Below are positions 35,668 through 44,697 of a stretch of DNA of 64,000 bases, piece after piece; position 1 is the first letter of the stretch; the number at the start of each line of letters is the position of its first letter. The position numbers were made by a program, and so were the translations under genes. Under the pieces are notes generated by a model. The model did not search any database and was not told the origin of the DNA. It saw only the letters and a program-made list of their open reading frames with translations. Source of the stretch: Natronoarchaeum philippinense. GTDB taxonomy: Archaea > Halobacteriota > Halobacteria > Halobacteriales > Natronoarchaeaceae. The DNA lies in the NCBI RefSeq assembly GCF_900215575.1, contig NZ_OBEJ01000001.1, positions 794,588 through 858,587 on the forward strand, in the 5' to 3' direction.

Positions 35668-35722
35668 GTATGTACGAATTTGGGAAAGAGTATATCCGGA
35701 CTGGGTGGAAAGAGGTGAACAG

Positions 35723-36031
35723 ATGACGCTCCTGATCGACGTAGTGCGGCTCGCCGTGCTGGCGAACGTCCTGCTACTGACAGGACTATGCTACGTCTGG
35801 GGGCGAAACTACCTGCAGTTCCGGTCGAAACACACCGTTGGACTGTTGCTGTTCGGCGTGCTCTTGCTCGCCCAGAACCTGCTGCATCTCTACTACTACC
35901 TGCTCGATCCCACGCTGTCGACGTGGTGGCACAGCAGCGCGGTGTCGGCCCCGGTCTGGGAGGCTCAGATGGTGCTACACGTCGCCCAGACGATCGGACT
36001 TGCAGTCCTGATGTGGGTTACGTGGGACTGA
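35723..36031 (+). CDS. Small membrane protein paired with HTH regulator
   Basis: 102 residues with three hydrophobic segments (IDVVRLAVLANVLLLTGLCY, TVGLLLFGVLLLAQNLLHLY, and MVLHVAQTIGLAVLMWVTW). The start at 35723 has a strong Shine-Dalgarno, AGAGGTGA, a few bases upstream, fitting a second gene in an operon with the HTH gene 55 nt before. The pair may form a membrane signal/regulator unit; this is inference from co-occurrence. Confidence 0.8.
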   Translation: MTLLIDVVRLAVLANVLLLTGLCYVWGRNYLQFRSKHTVGLLLFGVLLLAQNLLHLYYYLLDPTLSTWWHSSAVSAPVWEAQMVLHVAQTIGLAVLMWVTWD

Positions 36032-36173
36032 TCTCGGCTTCTTATTCCCCGACGCGCAACTGATAGCGAATCAGCAGGTAGGCGCCCTGAAACGCGCATT
36101 AGGTCCGGATTACGAACGAATTTGGGTGAGAGTTCGGAAAATCGACTTTAAATACCTCTCCGAGATTCGGAGT

Positions 36174-38249
36174 ATGCGGCAACGCATCACCGCGGCACTG
36201 ATGATCGTCGTCGTGACGACCAGCGTGGGGCTGGTCGGCGCGGCGCCCGCAGCGGCGGGAGATACCACTGCGTCTAACCACACGGCCTCGGTGACGTTCA
36301 CCGAGCAGACATCGGGCGGAACGACAGTTACCGTCGACGAGGTAACGCTGCCCGACGGCGGCTTCGTCACGATACACGACAGCAGCCTCGCTGACGGCGC
36401 CACGTTCGGGAGCGTCGTCGGCACGTCGACGTATCTCGAAGCGGGCACCCACGAGAACGTGACCGTCACGCTCGACGAGCGCCTGAGCGAGGACGCCACG
36501 CTCACGGCCATGCCCCACAAGGACACCGACGGCGACCGCGCGTACACGTTCGTCTCCAGCAACGGGATGGCGGACGGTCCCTACACCGCCGACGGCGGCG
36601 CTGTCGTCCAGACCGCCAACGTGACCGTCTCGGCGACGGTGTCGATCACCGACCAGCCCACGAACGGCGACTCGATCGTCGTCGACTCGGTCGTGCTCTC
36701 GGAGGGCGGGTTCGTCACGGTCCACGACGCGAGCCTGCTCGACGGCGCGACGTTCGACAGCGTTCGCGGCACCAGCGAGTACCTCGAAGCCGGTCACCAC
36801 GAGAACGTCCGGGTCCACCTCGACGACGAACTCACCGAGAACGCCACGGTGATCCCGATGGCGCATATGGACTCGAACGACAACCAGATGTACGACTTCG
36901 TCGAGGATCAGGGCGGCGCTGACGGCCCATACACCGCTGACGGCGGCGCGGTGCTCGACACCGCGATGGCGACGCTCCAGACCGAAGCGAGCGCGACCTT
37001 CGACGCCCAGACCACCGGCGGGCACCACGTCACCGTCTCCGAGGTGTTCGTGCCCGAGGGCGGCTTCGTCACGATGCACGACAGCTCGATCAACGACGGC
37101 GCCGTGTTCGACAGCGTTCGCGGCACCAGCGAGTACCTCGAACCGGGCCTGCACCACGACGTGACGGTTGCACTCGACGACCCGCTGACCGAGGACGGAA
37201 CGCTCGTTGCGATGCCACACATGGACTCGAACGGCAACGAGACGTACGACTTCGTCGAGCAGGAAGGCGGCGCTGACGGTCCCTACACCGCTGACGGCGG
37301 TGCAGTCGTCGACGCCGGTGCAGTCACCGTCTCAGCATCGGTTTCGCTGGACGACCAGACCTCCGACGGAACGACCGTCGTCGTCGATTCGGTCGACCTC
37401 TCGGAGGGTGGCTTCGTGACGGTTCACGACTCCAGCCTGTTCGCCGGCGAAACCCTCGGCAGCGTTGTCGGCACGAGCGAGTACCTCGAAGCCGGCCACC
37501 ACGAGAATGTGGCCATCGAACTCGACGAGAAGATCACCGAGACGCGCTCGCTCGTTGCCATGCCACACATGGACTCGAACGGCAACGAGATGTACGACTT
37601 CGTCGAGCAAGAGGGCGGTGCTGACGGCCCATACATCGCTGACGGCGGTGCAGTGGTCGACACCGGAACGGTCACCGTCCCCGCGGCGGTCTCGATCAGC
37701 GCCCAAGAGGGCGGCGACTCGATCGTCGTCGACTCCGTCACGCTGCAGGACGGCGGCTTCGTGACGATCCACGACGCGAGCGTCCTCGACGGCGCCGTGT
37801 TCGACAGCGTTCGCGGCACCAGCGAGTACCTCAGCCCCGGCACCCACGAGAACGTGACCATCGAACTCGACCAGCAATACGAGCAGGATGGCACTGCGAT
37901 CGCCATGGCGCACATGGACTCGAACGGGAACGAGATGTACGACTTCGTCGAGCAGGAGGGCGGCGCTGACGGCCCCTACACCGCAGCGGGCGGCGCGGTC
38001 GTCGCTGACGCCTCCGTGATGGTGTCCGGAATGGACGACGGCAGCGGCTCCGACGAGATGGACGACTCCGACGAGATGGATGACAGCGAAGATATGGACG
38101 ACTCGGGCGACTCCGAAAACACGAACGATAGCGACTCGACAGGCGAGGAGAGCGACTCTGAGAACGACGGCACGCCCGGCTTCGGCGTCGCCGCAGCGCT
38201 GGTCGCACTGATCGGCGCCAGCCTGATCGCCCTCCGGTCCCGCCGGTAA
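36174..38249 (+). CDS. DUF7282 five-repeat surface protein with PGF-CTERM
   Basis: 691 residues. A Sec-type signal peptide (MIVVVTTSVGLVGAAPAAAG) leads five ~115-residue repeats (about 38-140, 141-255, 256-375, 376-490 and 491-605). Each contains GGFVTxHDxS, GTSxYLxxGxH and MAHMDSNGNEMYDFVEQEGG-like motifs, as in DUF7282. An acidic Asp/Ser/Glu linker follows, then GTPGFGVAAALVALIGASLI with an RSRR end, a PGF-CTERM anchor processed by archaeosortase A. TTTAAATAC at 36149-36157 gives a leaderless start at 36174. Likely a cell-surface or wall-associated protein; the ligand is unknown. Confidence 0.88.
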   Translation: MRQRITAALMIVVVTTSVGLVGAAPAAAGDTTASNHTASVTFTEQTSGGTTVTVDEVTLPDGGFVTIHDSSLADGATFGSVVGTSTYLEAGTHENVTVTLDERLSEDATLTAMPHKDTDGDRAYTFVSSNGMADGPYTADGGAVVQTANVTVSATVSITDQPTNGDSIVVDSVVLSEGGFVTVHDASLLDGATFDSVRGTSEYLEAGHHENVRVHLDDELTENATVIPMAHMDSNDNQMYDFVEDQGGADGPYTADGGAVLDTAMATLQTEASATFDAQTTGGHHVTVSEVFVPEGGFVTMHDSSINDGAVFDSVRGTSEYLEPGLHHDVTVALDDPLTEDGTLVAMPHMDSNGNETYDFVEQEGGADGPYTADGGAVVDAGAVTVSASVSLDDQTSDGTTVVVDSVDLSEGGFVTVHDSSLFAGETLGSVVGTSEYLEAGHHENVAIELDEKITETRSLVAMPHMDSNGNEMYDFVEQEGGADGPYIADGGAVVDTGTVTVPAAVSISAQEGGDSIVVDSVTLQDGGFVTIHDASVLDGAVFDSVRGTSEYLSPGTHENVTIELDQQYEQDGTAIAMAHMDSNGNEMYDFVEQEGGADGPYTAAGGAVVADASVMVSGMDDGSGSDEMDDSDEMDDSEDMDDSGDSENTNDSDSTGEESDSENDGTPGFGVAAALVALIGASLIALRSRR

Positions 38250-38324
38250 GCTGCGCTTTCGGCCCTCAAACGTTATTTTTCGGGACGCAATCTGACGCCG
38301 AGCGATGGCGTCGGTCGTGCTGGC

Positions 38325-38747
38325 TTAGACCACCGTGACGGCGACGCGGTGGTCGCCGGCATCGGTCGCAAGCACTACCTCGTCGACGATGCACTCGCTG
38401 ACTGCGTCGCGCCAGTCCGCCACGGCCTGCTGGTGTCGATCGTGGTGACACTCGCGCGTGTACTCGACGTTCGGATCGGCACGAAGCGCGTCTTCGGAGT
38501 CGTCTGGATCGGGATAAGCGGGAAGATCGTCGACCAGCGCCCGCGGAGCGACGTGAATCGGCGCCGTCTCCCCGTACTCGTCGCCACTGGGGACGTGGAG
38601 CCGTGCGCGCATCCGCCCGCTGAACGGTGGCGTGATTCGAAGGACGGCGTCGCCGCCACCGCGCAGATCGGCTTCGAGCGCGGCGACCAGATCGTCAGTG
38701 CGGACCGCAATCGACCTGATCGCTGTCGGATCGTCTGACTCCGTCAT
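38325..38747 (-). CDS. Conserved hypothetical protein
   Basis: 140 residues: TDDLVAALEADLRGGGDAVL, RITPPFSGRMRARLHVPSGD, then HHDRHQQAVADWRDAVSECI. It looks like a small alpha/beta domain. I recognise it as a type often seen in haloarchaeal genomes but cannot name a family or role. The T5 run near 38275-38279 between it and the surface protein gene may act for either convergent gene. Confidence 0.65.
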   Translation of the reverse strand: MTESDDPTAIRSIAVRTDDLVAALEADLRGGGDAVLRITPPFSGRMRARLHVPSGDEYGETAPIHVAPRALVDDLPAYPDPDDSEDALRADPNVEYTRECHHDRHQQAVADWRDAVSECIVDEVVLATDAGDHRVAVTVV

Positions 38748-38852
38748 CGGCGGACGTTGGTGCCAGACCTACTTAGCACCTTAACCAGCACGACGCCGCC
38801 GCTCCCCGGCTTGGCTGGAGCTGCTGGAATGGAAGTGTGAGAAGTTTGCGAG

Positions 38853-38873
38853 GGCAAGACGCTCCGTCTTGCC
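38853..38873 (-). terminator. Perfect hairpin downstream of tRNA-Leu
   Basis: GGCAAGACG (38853-38861) and CGTCTTGCC (38865-38873) form a perfect 9-bp stem with a 3-nt loop, 13 bp past the 3' end of the minus-strand tRNA-Leu. There is no T-run on that strand, so it may be a processing or transcription-stop signal, or a relic. Confidence 0.45.
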
Positions 38874-38886
38874 GCACTGTTGCCAG

Positions 38887-38970
38887 TGCGAGGGAAGGGA
38901 TTTGAACCCTTGGACCTCTACAGGAGCGGATCTTGAGTCCGCCGCCGTTTCCGGGCTTGGCTACCCTCGC
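38887..38970 (-). tRNA. tRNA-Leu (anticodon CAA)
   Basis: An 84-nt type II tRNA: acceptor GCGAGGG/CCCTCGC with discriminator A, anticodon arm GCGGA-CTCAAGA-TCCGC, a variable arm of class II type and GTTCAAAT T-loop. It reads UUG codons. No intron is seen. Confidence 0.95.
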
Positions 38971-39063
38971 ACGCGTCCGACCGAACGGACTCGCCCAGTT
39001 TGAACCCATCGGTTCGTCCGAGATGGGAGACTGCCACGCGGCGAGTGGGCCGAGGCGGCGCCC

Positions 39064-39471
39064 CTACGCGTCGGCGATGGCGGCGTCGATCCGTCGACGG
39101 AGTTCGTCCTCGTCGGATGCGTAGGCGAGGTGGGATCGGCAATCGCAGTCCGAGGCGCCGAACCCGTCGACGGGGCCCGCAGGCAGCGCTCTGGCCACGG
39201 GACACTCGATCTCTCTGCCGGGCGCGCGAACGGCGTCCCGGAGCGTCGTGGCCTCGTGACCCAACAAGTAGTCGACGTGCCAGTGTCGAACGTCGTGTTC
39301 GCCGGCCGCGACGCGGCGGTGTCGGTCGATACGCGAAAAGCCGCCGGCGCCGAGCGCGCTCCCGACGTAGGCGTACCAGCCGGCTGGAAGCTCGTGCGTT
39401 CCCAGCGCGCCGATCGGCGGGCTGATCGGCTCCGGGAGTTCGACGAGCAGCGCGTACGTACCACCGGTCAT
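39064..39471 (-). CDS. DUF123 (GIY-YIG-like) protein
   Basis: 135 residues. GTYALLVELPEP and LPAGWYAYVGSALGAGG are the GIY-YIG-like N-terminal motifs of DUF123, and HWHVDYLLGH follows. DCDCRSHLAY carries cysteines common in the family. These stand-alone archaeal proteins are predicted nucleases, but their function has not been established to my knowledge. Confidence 0.88.
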   Translation of the reverse strand: MTGGTYALLVELPEPISPPIGALGTHELPAGWYAYVGSALGAGGFSRIDRHRRVAAGEHDVRHWHVDYLLGHEATTLRDAVRAPGREIECPVARALPAGPVDGFGASDCDCRSHLAYASDEDELRRRIDAAIADA

Positions 39472-39478
39472 CGGGGGG

Positions 39479-39751
39479 CTACTCGACGCTGACCGGCCCG
39501 TCGTCGGCGTCGCCCGGCGTCCATTCGAGCTCGAACTCGACGCTGAGCTCCTCGACGCCGCCCTCGATCTCGCGCTCGGCTTTGATCTCGAATTCGGGGC
39601 GTTCTGGCGGGTCGAGTTCGAGCGACTGATCGCCGCCGCGGAGCGTGATCGACTCGCCGGCGTCGAGTTTGTCTGCGACGGCCCGGAGCGTCGCCGCGAT
39701 GTCGCTGCGGGACTGGCTTCGCTCTGACTCGAACAGCACTTCTTCGGACAT
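39479..39751 (-). CDS. Amphi-Trp domain protein
   Basis: 90 residues, MSEEVLFESERSQSRSDIAA then LRAVADKLDAGESITLRGGD and an all-beta acidic tail ending EFELEWTP. The E-x-E-x-x-x-x-x-R-x-x-x-A-x-x-L-R-x-x-A-x-x-L pattern defines the amphi-Trp domain family. Function unknown. It lies 7 bp upstream of the DUF123 gene, so both are probably cotranscribed. Confidence 0.88.
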   Translation of the reverse strand: MSEEVLFESERSQSRSDIAATLRAVADKLDAGESITLRGGDQSLELDPPERPEFEIKAEREIEGGVEELSVEFELEWTPGDADDGPVSVE

Positions 39752-39848
39752 AGACAGATCTACGCGCCGAACGGTAATAAGCCAGCGGGAGCAGTGTCAG
39801 TCTCGGCCGGCCGCCGCCGGGTCGCAAGCAGGTCGCGCCGCCGCCTGA

Positions 39849-41024
39849 TTAATCGTCTGGCTCGTCGGACGCGTTCGACGCCGAGGACGCCGCGTCGTCG
39901 CTCGACTGTGCCCCGACATCGTCAGCGGCGTCGAGATAACCCGGATCGACCGCGTACGGATCGACGGACCGGGCGGCAAGCAGTTCCGGCAGCACGATCC
40001 GGCAGAAATGAATCGTGACCAGCAACAAAAGCGGTGCCAGAAACAGCCCGTACCAGCCGAACACGAGCGGGCCGACGATGTAGGCCACCATCACGGCACC
40101 GAGATGGACGTTGCGGCCCGAGACGTACGGCCGAAGGAAAAAATCCGGGATCGAGTCGACGATCACGAACGACACGACAGCGAAGACGATCGGAAACCAA
40201 AACACGCCGGTGGCATCGTCGACGACGATCCGTCCGAACAGGTACGCTGTCATCGGGAAATAGACGAGTTTCATGCCGATCACCGGGATCAGGCTGGCGA
40301 CGCCGGTGAGCAGACCGAGCAACACCGGGTAGGGAAGCGAGATCGCGGCGGGCGCGACGGCGTCGAGCGCGCTGTAGGTCAGTGCGCCGAGGACGCCCGT
40401 CGTGATCGCCGTCAGGATGTTACCGAAGAAGACGATCTGGAGGTCTCGATCGAGTTCGTAGCAGAAGGCGTCCATCACGCCGTGCTGGTCGCCAAAGCGC
40501 GCGCGAAACCACCGCGAGAGGTCGCGGCCGTCGCGCAGTAAGTAGTACGCGATCACGATCACGATCAGCAGATGTAACGCGAAGGTGCCGAGCAGTCCGA
40601 CGTAGGACAGCGCCGAGTCGGCGGCGTCGAACAGCTGCCCGCCGTCGATGCCCGAGAGGAGCGTCTGCGGATCGTCGACGATCGCCGAGACATCGAGATA
40701 AGGCTCGATCACGGCTAGCTGTCCGGACAGATCGCTACCGTTGATCGCCTGCGAAAGCTCTTCGACGCCAACGACGAGCGTGTAGGTCGCCAGCAAGATC
40801 GCCGGCAGTGCGAGCACGACGAGCGCGGTCGCCGCCGCGACGCTGGGCGAGCCGATGCGGTGCTCGATGCGCTGGTAGATCGGTCGGGTCGAGTAGTAGA
40901 CAAAGAGCGCGAACACGAACGTCCCGACGAACGCGACGACGATTCGGGTCAGCACTACGAACAGGAACGCTCCGAGCGCCCACCACAGCACCCGTGTCCG
41001 GTCGACATCGAGCCCGATGGCCAT
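39849..41024 (-). CDS. AI-2E family transporter (PerM/UPF0118)
   Basis: 391 residues from MAIGLDVDRTRVLWWALGAF. Hydrophobic segments at both ends flank an extracytoplasmic ~100-residue loop; PVLLGLLTGVASLIPVIGMK and RPYVSGRNVHLGAVMVAYIV are the family motifs. The acidic tail is a halophile feature. Members export small molecules or act as Na+/H+ antiporters in some bacteria; substrate here is unknown. The start at 41024 is chosen over the long frame upstream, which overlaps the divergent gene. Confidence 0.88.
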   Translation of the reverse strand: MAIGLDVDRTRVLWWALGAFLFVVLTRIVVAFVGTFVFALFVYYSTRPIYQRIEHRIGSPSVAAATALVVLALPAILLATYTLVVGVEELSQAINGSDLSGQLAVIEPYLDVSAIVDDPQTLLSGIDGGQLFDAADSALSYVGLLGTFALHLLIVIVIAYYLLRDGRDLSRWFRARFGDQHGVMDAFCYELDRDLQIVFFGNILTAITTGVLGALTYSALDAVAPAAISLPYPVLLGLLTGVASLIPVIGMKLVYFPMTAYLFGRIVVDDATGVFWFPIVFAVVSFVIVDSIPDFFLRPYVSGRNVHLGAVMVAYIVGPLVFGWYGLFLAPLLLLVTIHFCRIVLPELLAARSVDPYAVDPGYLDAADDVGAQSSDDAASSASNASDEPDD

Positions 41025-41094
41025 AGTTGGGCGGCACCCGCTACGATCAAAAGCGTTCCGCCACATCGTTGCCTGCGACGGATTTAACAGTCGT

Positions 41095-42498
41095 ATGCGC
41101 GTATCCCCACCGGTGTTCGAGGCCGTCGCTGTCGAGTCGGGGCAAATGTTTGCGCAAGCCGCCGGAGCGTCGACAGGTGTGATACCGGCGCTGCTAGCGA
41201 CTGGGCAGGACGCCGTCGCGGCCCAGTCGGGACCGATGGGGCCGGCAGCGCTGGAAAGCACCGTCGCCCGGATCGCGCTGGCGGCGGCGCTGGGCCTCTT
41301 TCTCGGACTGGAGCGGGAGTGGTCCCAGAAGACCGCAGGGATCCGGACGTTTTCGCTGATCAGCCTACTCGGTGCGGTGTTCGTCGTGCTCGATCGGGAA
41401 GCGCTGCTGGTCGTCGGCGGCCTGCTGGTCGTCGTCCAAGGCGTGTTGCTCGCGGTGCAGGGGCTGCTGGCCGACGACGAGGAAGACGAGGGGCTGAGCC
41501 TCACGACCTCGACGTCGATGCTGGTCGCCTACGGCGTCGGCGCGCTGGTCGCCACCGGCTTCGTCATCGAGGGCGTCACCGTCGCGGTGCTGTCCTCGCT
41601 GTTGCTCGTGTTGAAACGCGAACTCCACGACATCGCGTGGGGACTCTCCCGCGAGGAGTTGCGATCGGCCTCGGAGTTTGCGATCCTCGCGTTCGTGATC
41701 TACCCGCTGTTGCCGTCCGATCCGGTCGAAATCGACGTTCTCGGCGCGCCAGTACCCATCGAAGCCCGCGTCGCGTGGCTGATGGTGGTGATGGTGGCCG
41801 GAATCGGCATCGTCAACTACGCCGTCGTGATGAACTACGGCGGACGGGGCATCGCCGTCACTGGCTTTTTCGGTGGGCTGGCGTCCTCGGCCGCCGTCGT
41901 CGGAACGATGCTCGACCACGTCCGCCAGCGTCCGGACGCCGACGCCTACGCCATCGCTGCGATCTTGCTCGCCAACGCGGCGATGGCGCTGCGCAACCTC
42001 GGCATCGCGCTGGTGTTCACGCTCGGGAGCGGCCGACTCCTCTACGGCGCGCTCGTTCCGCTGGGCGCGATCGTCGTCGGCGCCGTGGCGATCGCGGCCT
42101 ACGCCGCCGACTGGTCAGAGCACGTCGAGATGGAACTGGTCGATCCGTTCTCGCTGCGCAACGCGCTTGGCTTCGGCGTCGTCTTCCTCGCGGTGCTGGT
42201 CGCCGGCTCGCTCGCGGAGATCCATCTCGGTCGACTCGGGTTTTACGCGACGGCAGCCGCGACCGGGCTCGTCTCCAGCGCCGGCGCGACGGCGTCGGCG
42301 GTGATGCTGTACCGCGTCGGTGATCTTGACGGTGCCGCCGCCGTCGTCGCGATCCTACTTGCAACGGGCTCCAGCGTCCTCGTGAAAGTCGCGCTCGCTG
42401 GACTGGGGCCGGATCGAAACTTCGCCTATCGCGTCGCCGGTTGGAGCGTGCTGTTGCTCGCTGGGGCCGGCATCGCCACGGCACTGGCCACGGTCTGA
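41095..42498 (+). CDS. MgtC/DUF4010 family membrane protein
   Basis: 467 residues from the ATG at 41095. ARIALAAALGLFLGLEREWS and KTAGIRTFSLISLLGAVFVV form the MgtC/SapB-like N-terminal domain; the DUF4010 domain follows (SEFAILAFVIYPLLPSDPVE, GLVSSAGATASAVM). There are about twelve hydrophobic segments. Members are linked to metal homeostasis or membrane stress only by similarity. A TATA-like GGATTTAACAG (41080-41090) is only ~10 nt before the ATG, so a leaderless start at the GTG at 41113 is a real alternative. Confidence 0.85.
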   Translation: MRVSPPVFEAVAVESGQMFAQAAGASTGVIPALLATGQDAVAAQSGPMGPAALESTVARIALAAALGLFLGLEREWSQKTAGIRTFSLISLLGAVFVVLDREALLVVGGLLVVVQGVLLAVQGLLADDEEDEGLSLTTSTSMLVAYGVGALVATGFVIEGVTVAVLSSLLLVLKRELHDIAWGLSREELRSASEFAILAFVIYPLLPSDPVEIDVLGAPVPIEARVAWLMVVMVAGIGIVNYAVVMNYGGRGIAVTGFFGGLASSAAVVGTMLDHVRQRPDADAYAIAAILLANAAMALRNLGIALVFTLGSGRLLYGALVPLGAIVVGAVAIAAYAADWSEHVEMELVDPFSLRNALGFGVVFLAVLVAGSLAEIHLGRLGFYATAAATGLVSSAGATASAVMLYRVGDLDGAAAVVAILLATGSSVLVKVALAGLGPDRNFAYRVAGWSVLLLAGAGIATALATV

Positions 42499-42552
42499 TG
42501 GGCGACTGAACGGCAGGAATGACTCGTCGACGCCGTCACCGGGACCGCCGAC

Positions 42553-42969
42553 TCACTCGATAAAGCGAGCCTGCACGTCGCCGTCGGGCATCATGCACTG
42601 GTCTTTCTTCCCGAACCAGTCGTAGCGGTGTTCTGCAACGAAATCGTAGATCCGATCCCGTATCGCCCGAGGAACGACACGAAACGGCGCGAGTGCGGCG
42701 TAGACGCCGCCGAGAAGGGTGGCGATCCGGATGACGGCGCCGGACTTGACGTAGCAGTCGTCGCCCTCGATCAGGACGATCGACTCTAGCTCGTCGGTCG
42801 GAAGCCCGTGCTCGGCCAGCAGTTCCTTGCCGACCTCCGACTGCAGCGATGCGAAACGAAATCGTCCCTCCGGATCGCGCGGCACGACGAACTGTACGAA
42901 GCCGCTACAGAGGTTGCACACGCCGTCGAAGAGGATGATCGGACCGCCATCCGCGTACGCCTCGCTCAT
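42553..42969 (-). CDS. DCC1-like thiol-disulfide oxidoreductase (DUF393)
   Basis: 138 residues. The DCC motif is complete: PIILFDGVCNLCSGFVQFVV (CNLC active site), then FRFASLQSEVGKELLAEHG and YVKSGAVIRIATLLGGVYA. Members are predicted thioredoxin-like redox proteins. It is divergent from the HTTM gene, with which this family is commonly paired or fused. Confidence 0.93.
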   Translation of the reverse strand: MSEAYADGGPIILFDGVCNLCSGFVQFVVPRDPEGRFRFASLQSEVGKELLAEHGLPTDELESIVLIEGDDCYVKSGAVIRIATLLGGVYAALAPFRVVPRAIRDRIYDFVAEHRYDWFGKKDQCMMPDGDVQARFIE

Positions 42970-43120
42970 CTGTTAGAAAGAGTTTGGAGTCCGACGTAGT
43001 TGAGCGTTCCGTGTGTCCCACGGGCATGCGGCTACTCGGTTCTGCGTCGGTACAGCGTTTGTTTTACCATCAGGAAAGCTTATGCAACAGGGTTGCACAT
43101 GCTGACAGACCTAGCTAGTT

Positions 43121-44677
43121 ATGACACATCGCTCGCCCAGAGAAACCGCCCACAACCAGCTATCGACCGCTCTGGATCGGGTAGCGCCAATAGTTGGAAA
43201 GTGGTTTGAAATCGATCTGCGGGCCCTCGCCGCGTTTCGTGTTTCGCTTGGGCTACTGATACTCGCCGATCTGGCCACCAGAGCACGAAATATTGGGGCA
43301 TTTTACACCGACGCAGGCGTGTTGCCACGGCAGGCACTGTTCTCCGATTACTCACCAGTGTACTCACTGCACGCAATTTCAGGAGCTGCATGGGCACAGA
43401 CCCTGCTATTTCTCGTCGCTGGCGCGTTCGCACTTGCCCTGATCGTCGGCTACCGAACGCGTGTGGCGACCGTCGTCTCGTGGCTGTTGCTCCTGTCACT
43501 GCATGCGCGGAACCCGATGGTACTCAACAGTGGGGATGTCCTGTTGCGGATGCTTCTGTTCTGGGGCATCTTCTTGCCGTTGGACGAGCGCTGGTCGTTG
43601 TTTGCGGCGGACCGTACCGACGACACGGATCGAAGCACCGTCGCCTCGATCGCAACGATAGCGCTGTTGCTGCAGGTCGTGTTGATGTACGCGACGAACA
43701 CGATCCACAAGTTCAACGGCGAGTTCTGGATGGACGGAGAGGCGCTCGTGTATATCCTAAGCGCGGATCAGTTCACCGTCCACCTCGGGAATGTGATCGC
43801 CGAGTACCACACGCTACTCGAGCTGTTCAACTACCTGTGGATGGGTCTGATCTTGGCGTCGCCGCTCCTGTTCGTGCTCACCGGTGCGTGGCGCGCAGTG
43901 CTGCCGACGATGTTCGTGGGGATGCATCTCGGAATGATCGTCACGATGCGTATCGGCCTGTTTCCACTGGTCGTCGTCGCTGCCTTGCTTCCGTTTTACC
44001 CGCCGGTGGTGTGGGATGCAGTGAGTAAGGCCGCTGAGCGAATCGGCCTCTCCGAAGTGTTGCGCACTGGACAGAACAAACTCACAAGGATCGCGGCGGC
44101 CGCACCGTCGTTCCGGACGCCATCCGTCCCGAACCCTGCTGGCGTGATCAACCACAGCCGAACAGCGTTTTTCACTGTCGTGCCGTACCTGCTGCTCGCT
44201 CTCGTCATCATGTCGAACGCTCAGGCTGTCGACTACGCTGAAGTTCCTGACCCGGGCGAAGAGGTTCTCGATACGGTGCAGGCTGAACAGAGCTGGCGGA
44301 TGTTCGCGCCGGATCCGGCGCGGACGACCCGGTGGTTCGCAGCGCCGGCGACGCTCGAAAACGAGAGCAGAGTCGACGTGCTGCATAGATCCCAAGTCGA
44401 CTTAGAACGCCCGGAAGATGTCGAGACGACGTATCCGACCGCACGGTGGCGCAAGTACCTCTCGAACGTGTATTCGGCCGACAACGAGAACCATCGGTCG
44501 TACCTCGCTAACTACCTGTGCGATCGCTGGAATCGCAACCACGAGACGGATGCGAAGTCGGTGACGATCTATCAGATGTACGAACGCTACGATCCCTACG
44601 CCGAGGAGATGGAAGCAGACGGGATCGTGAAAGTGATAACGTACAGCTGCTCCGGCGAGTTCGTTCAGAACGACTAG
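43121..44677 (+). CDS. HTTM domain protein (gamma-carboxylase-like)
   Basis: 518 residues. FRVSLGLLILADLATRARNI opens the HTTM domain; about eight hydrophobic segments run to residue ~370, including MVLNSGDVLLRMLLFWGIFL and YATNTIHKFNGEFWMDGEAL. The C-terminal ~140 residues are soluble (QSWRMFAPDPARTTRW) and typical of prokaryotic HTTM proteins with DCC1 partners. The relation to vitamin K-dependent carboxylase is distant, and no carboxylase activity can be assumed. Confidence 0.9.
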   Translation: MTHRSPRETAHNQLSTALDRVAPIVGKWFEIDLRALAAFRVSLGLLILADLATRARNIGAFYTDAGVLPRQALFSDYSPVYSLHAISGAAWAQTLLFLVAGAFALALIVGYRTRVATVVSWLLLLSLHARNPMVLNSGDVLLRMLLFWGIFLPLDERWSLFAADRTDDTDRSTVASIATIALLLQVVLMYATNTIHKFNGEFWMDGEALVYILSADQFTVHLGNVIAEYHTLLELFNYLWMGLILASPLLFVLTGAWRAVLPTMFVGMHLGMIVTMRIGLFPLVVVAALLPFYPPVVWDAVSKAAERIGLSEVLRTGQNKLTRIAAAAPSFRTPSVPNPAGVINHSRTAFFTVVPYLLLALVIMSNAQAVDYAEVPDPGEEVLDTVQAEQSWRMFAPDPARTTRWFAAPATLENESRVDVLHRSQVDLERPEDVETTYPTARWRKYLSNVYSADNENHRSYLANYLCDRWNRNHETDAKSVTIYQMYERYDPYAEEMEADGIVKVITYSCSGEFVQND

Positions 44678-44697
44678 AGCAGCTCGGACTGCTTTTT
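44678..44697 (+). terminator. Terminator of the HTTM gene
   Basis: AGCAG (44678-44682) and CTGCT (44689-44693) form a stem around a 6-nt loop, ending in TTTTT, directly after the HTTM stop codon. Confidence 0.6.
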
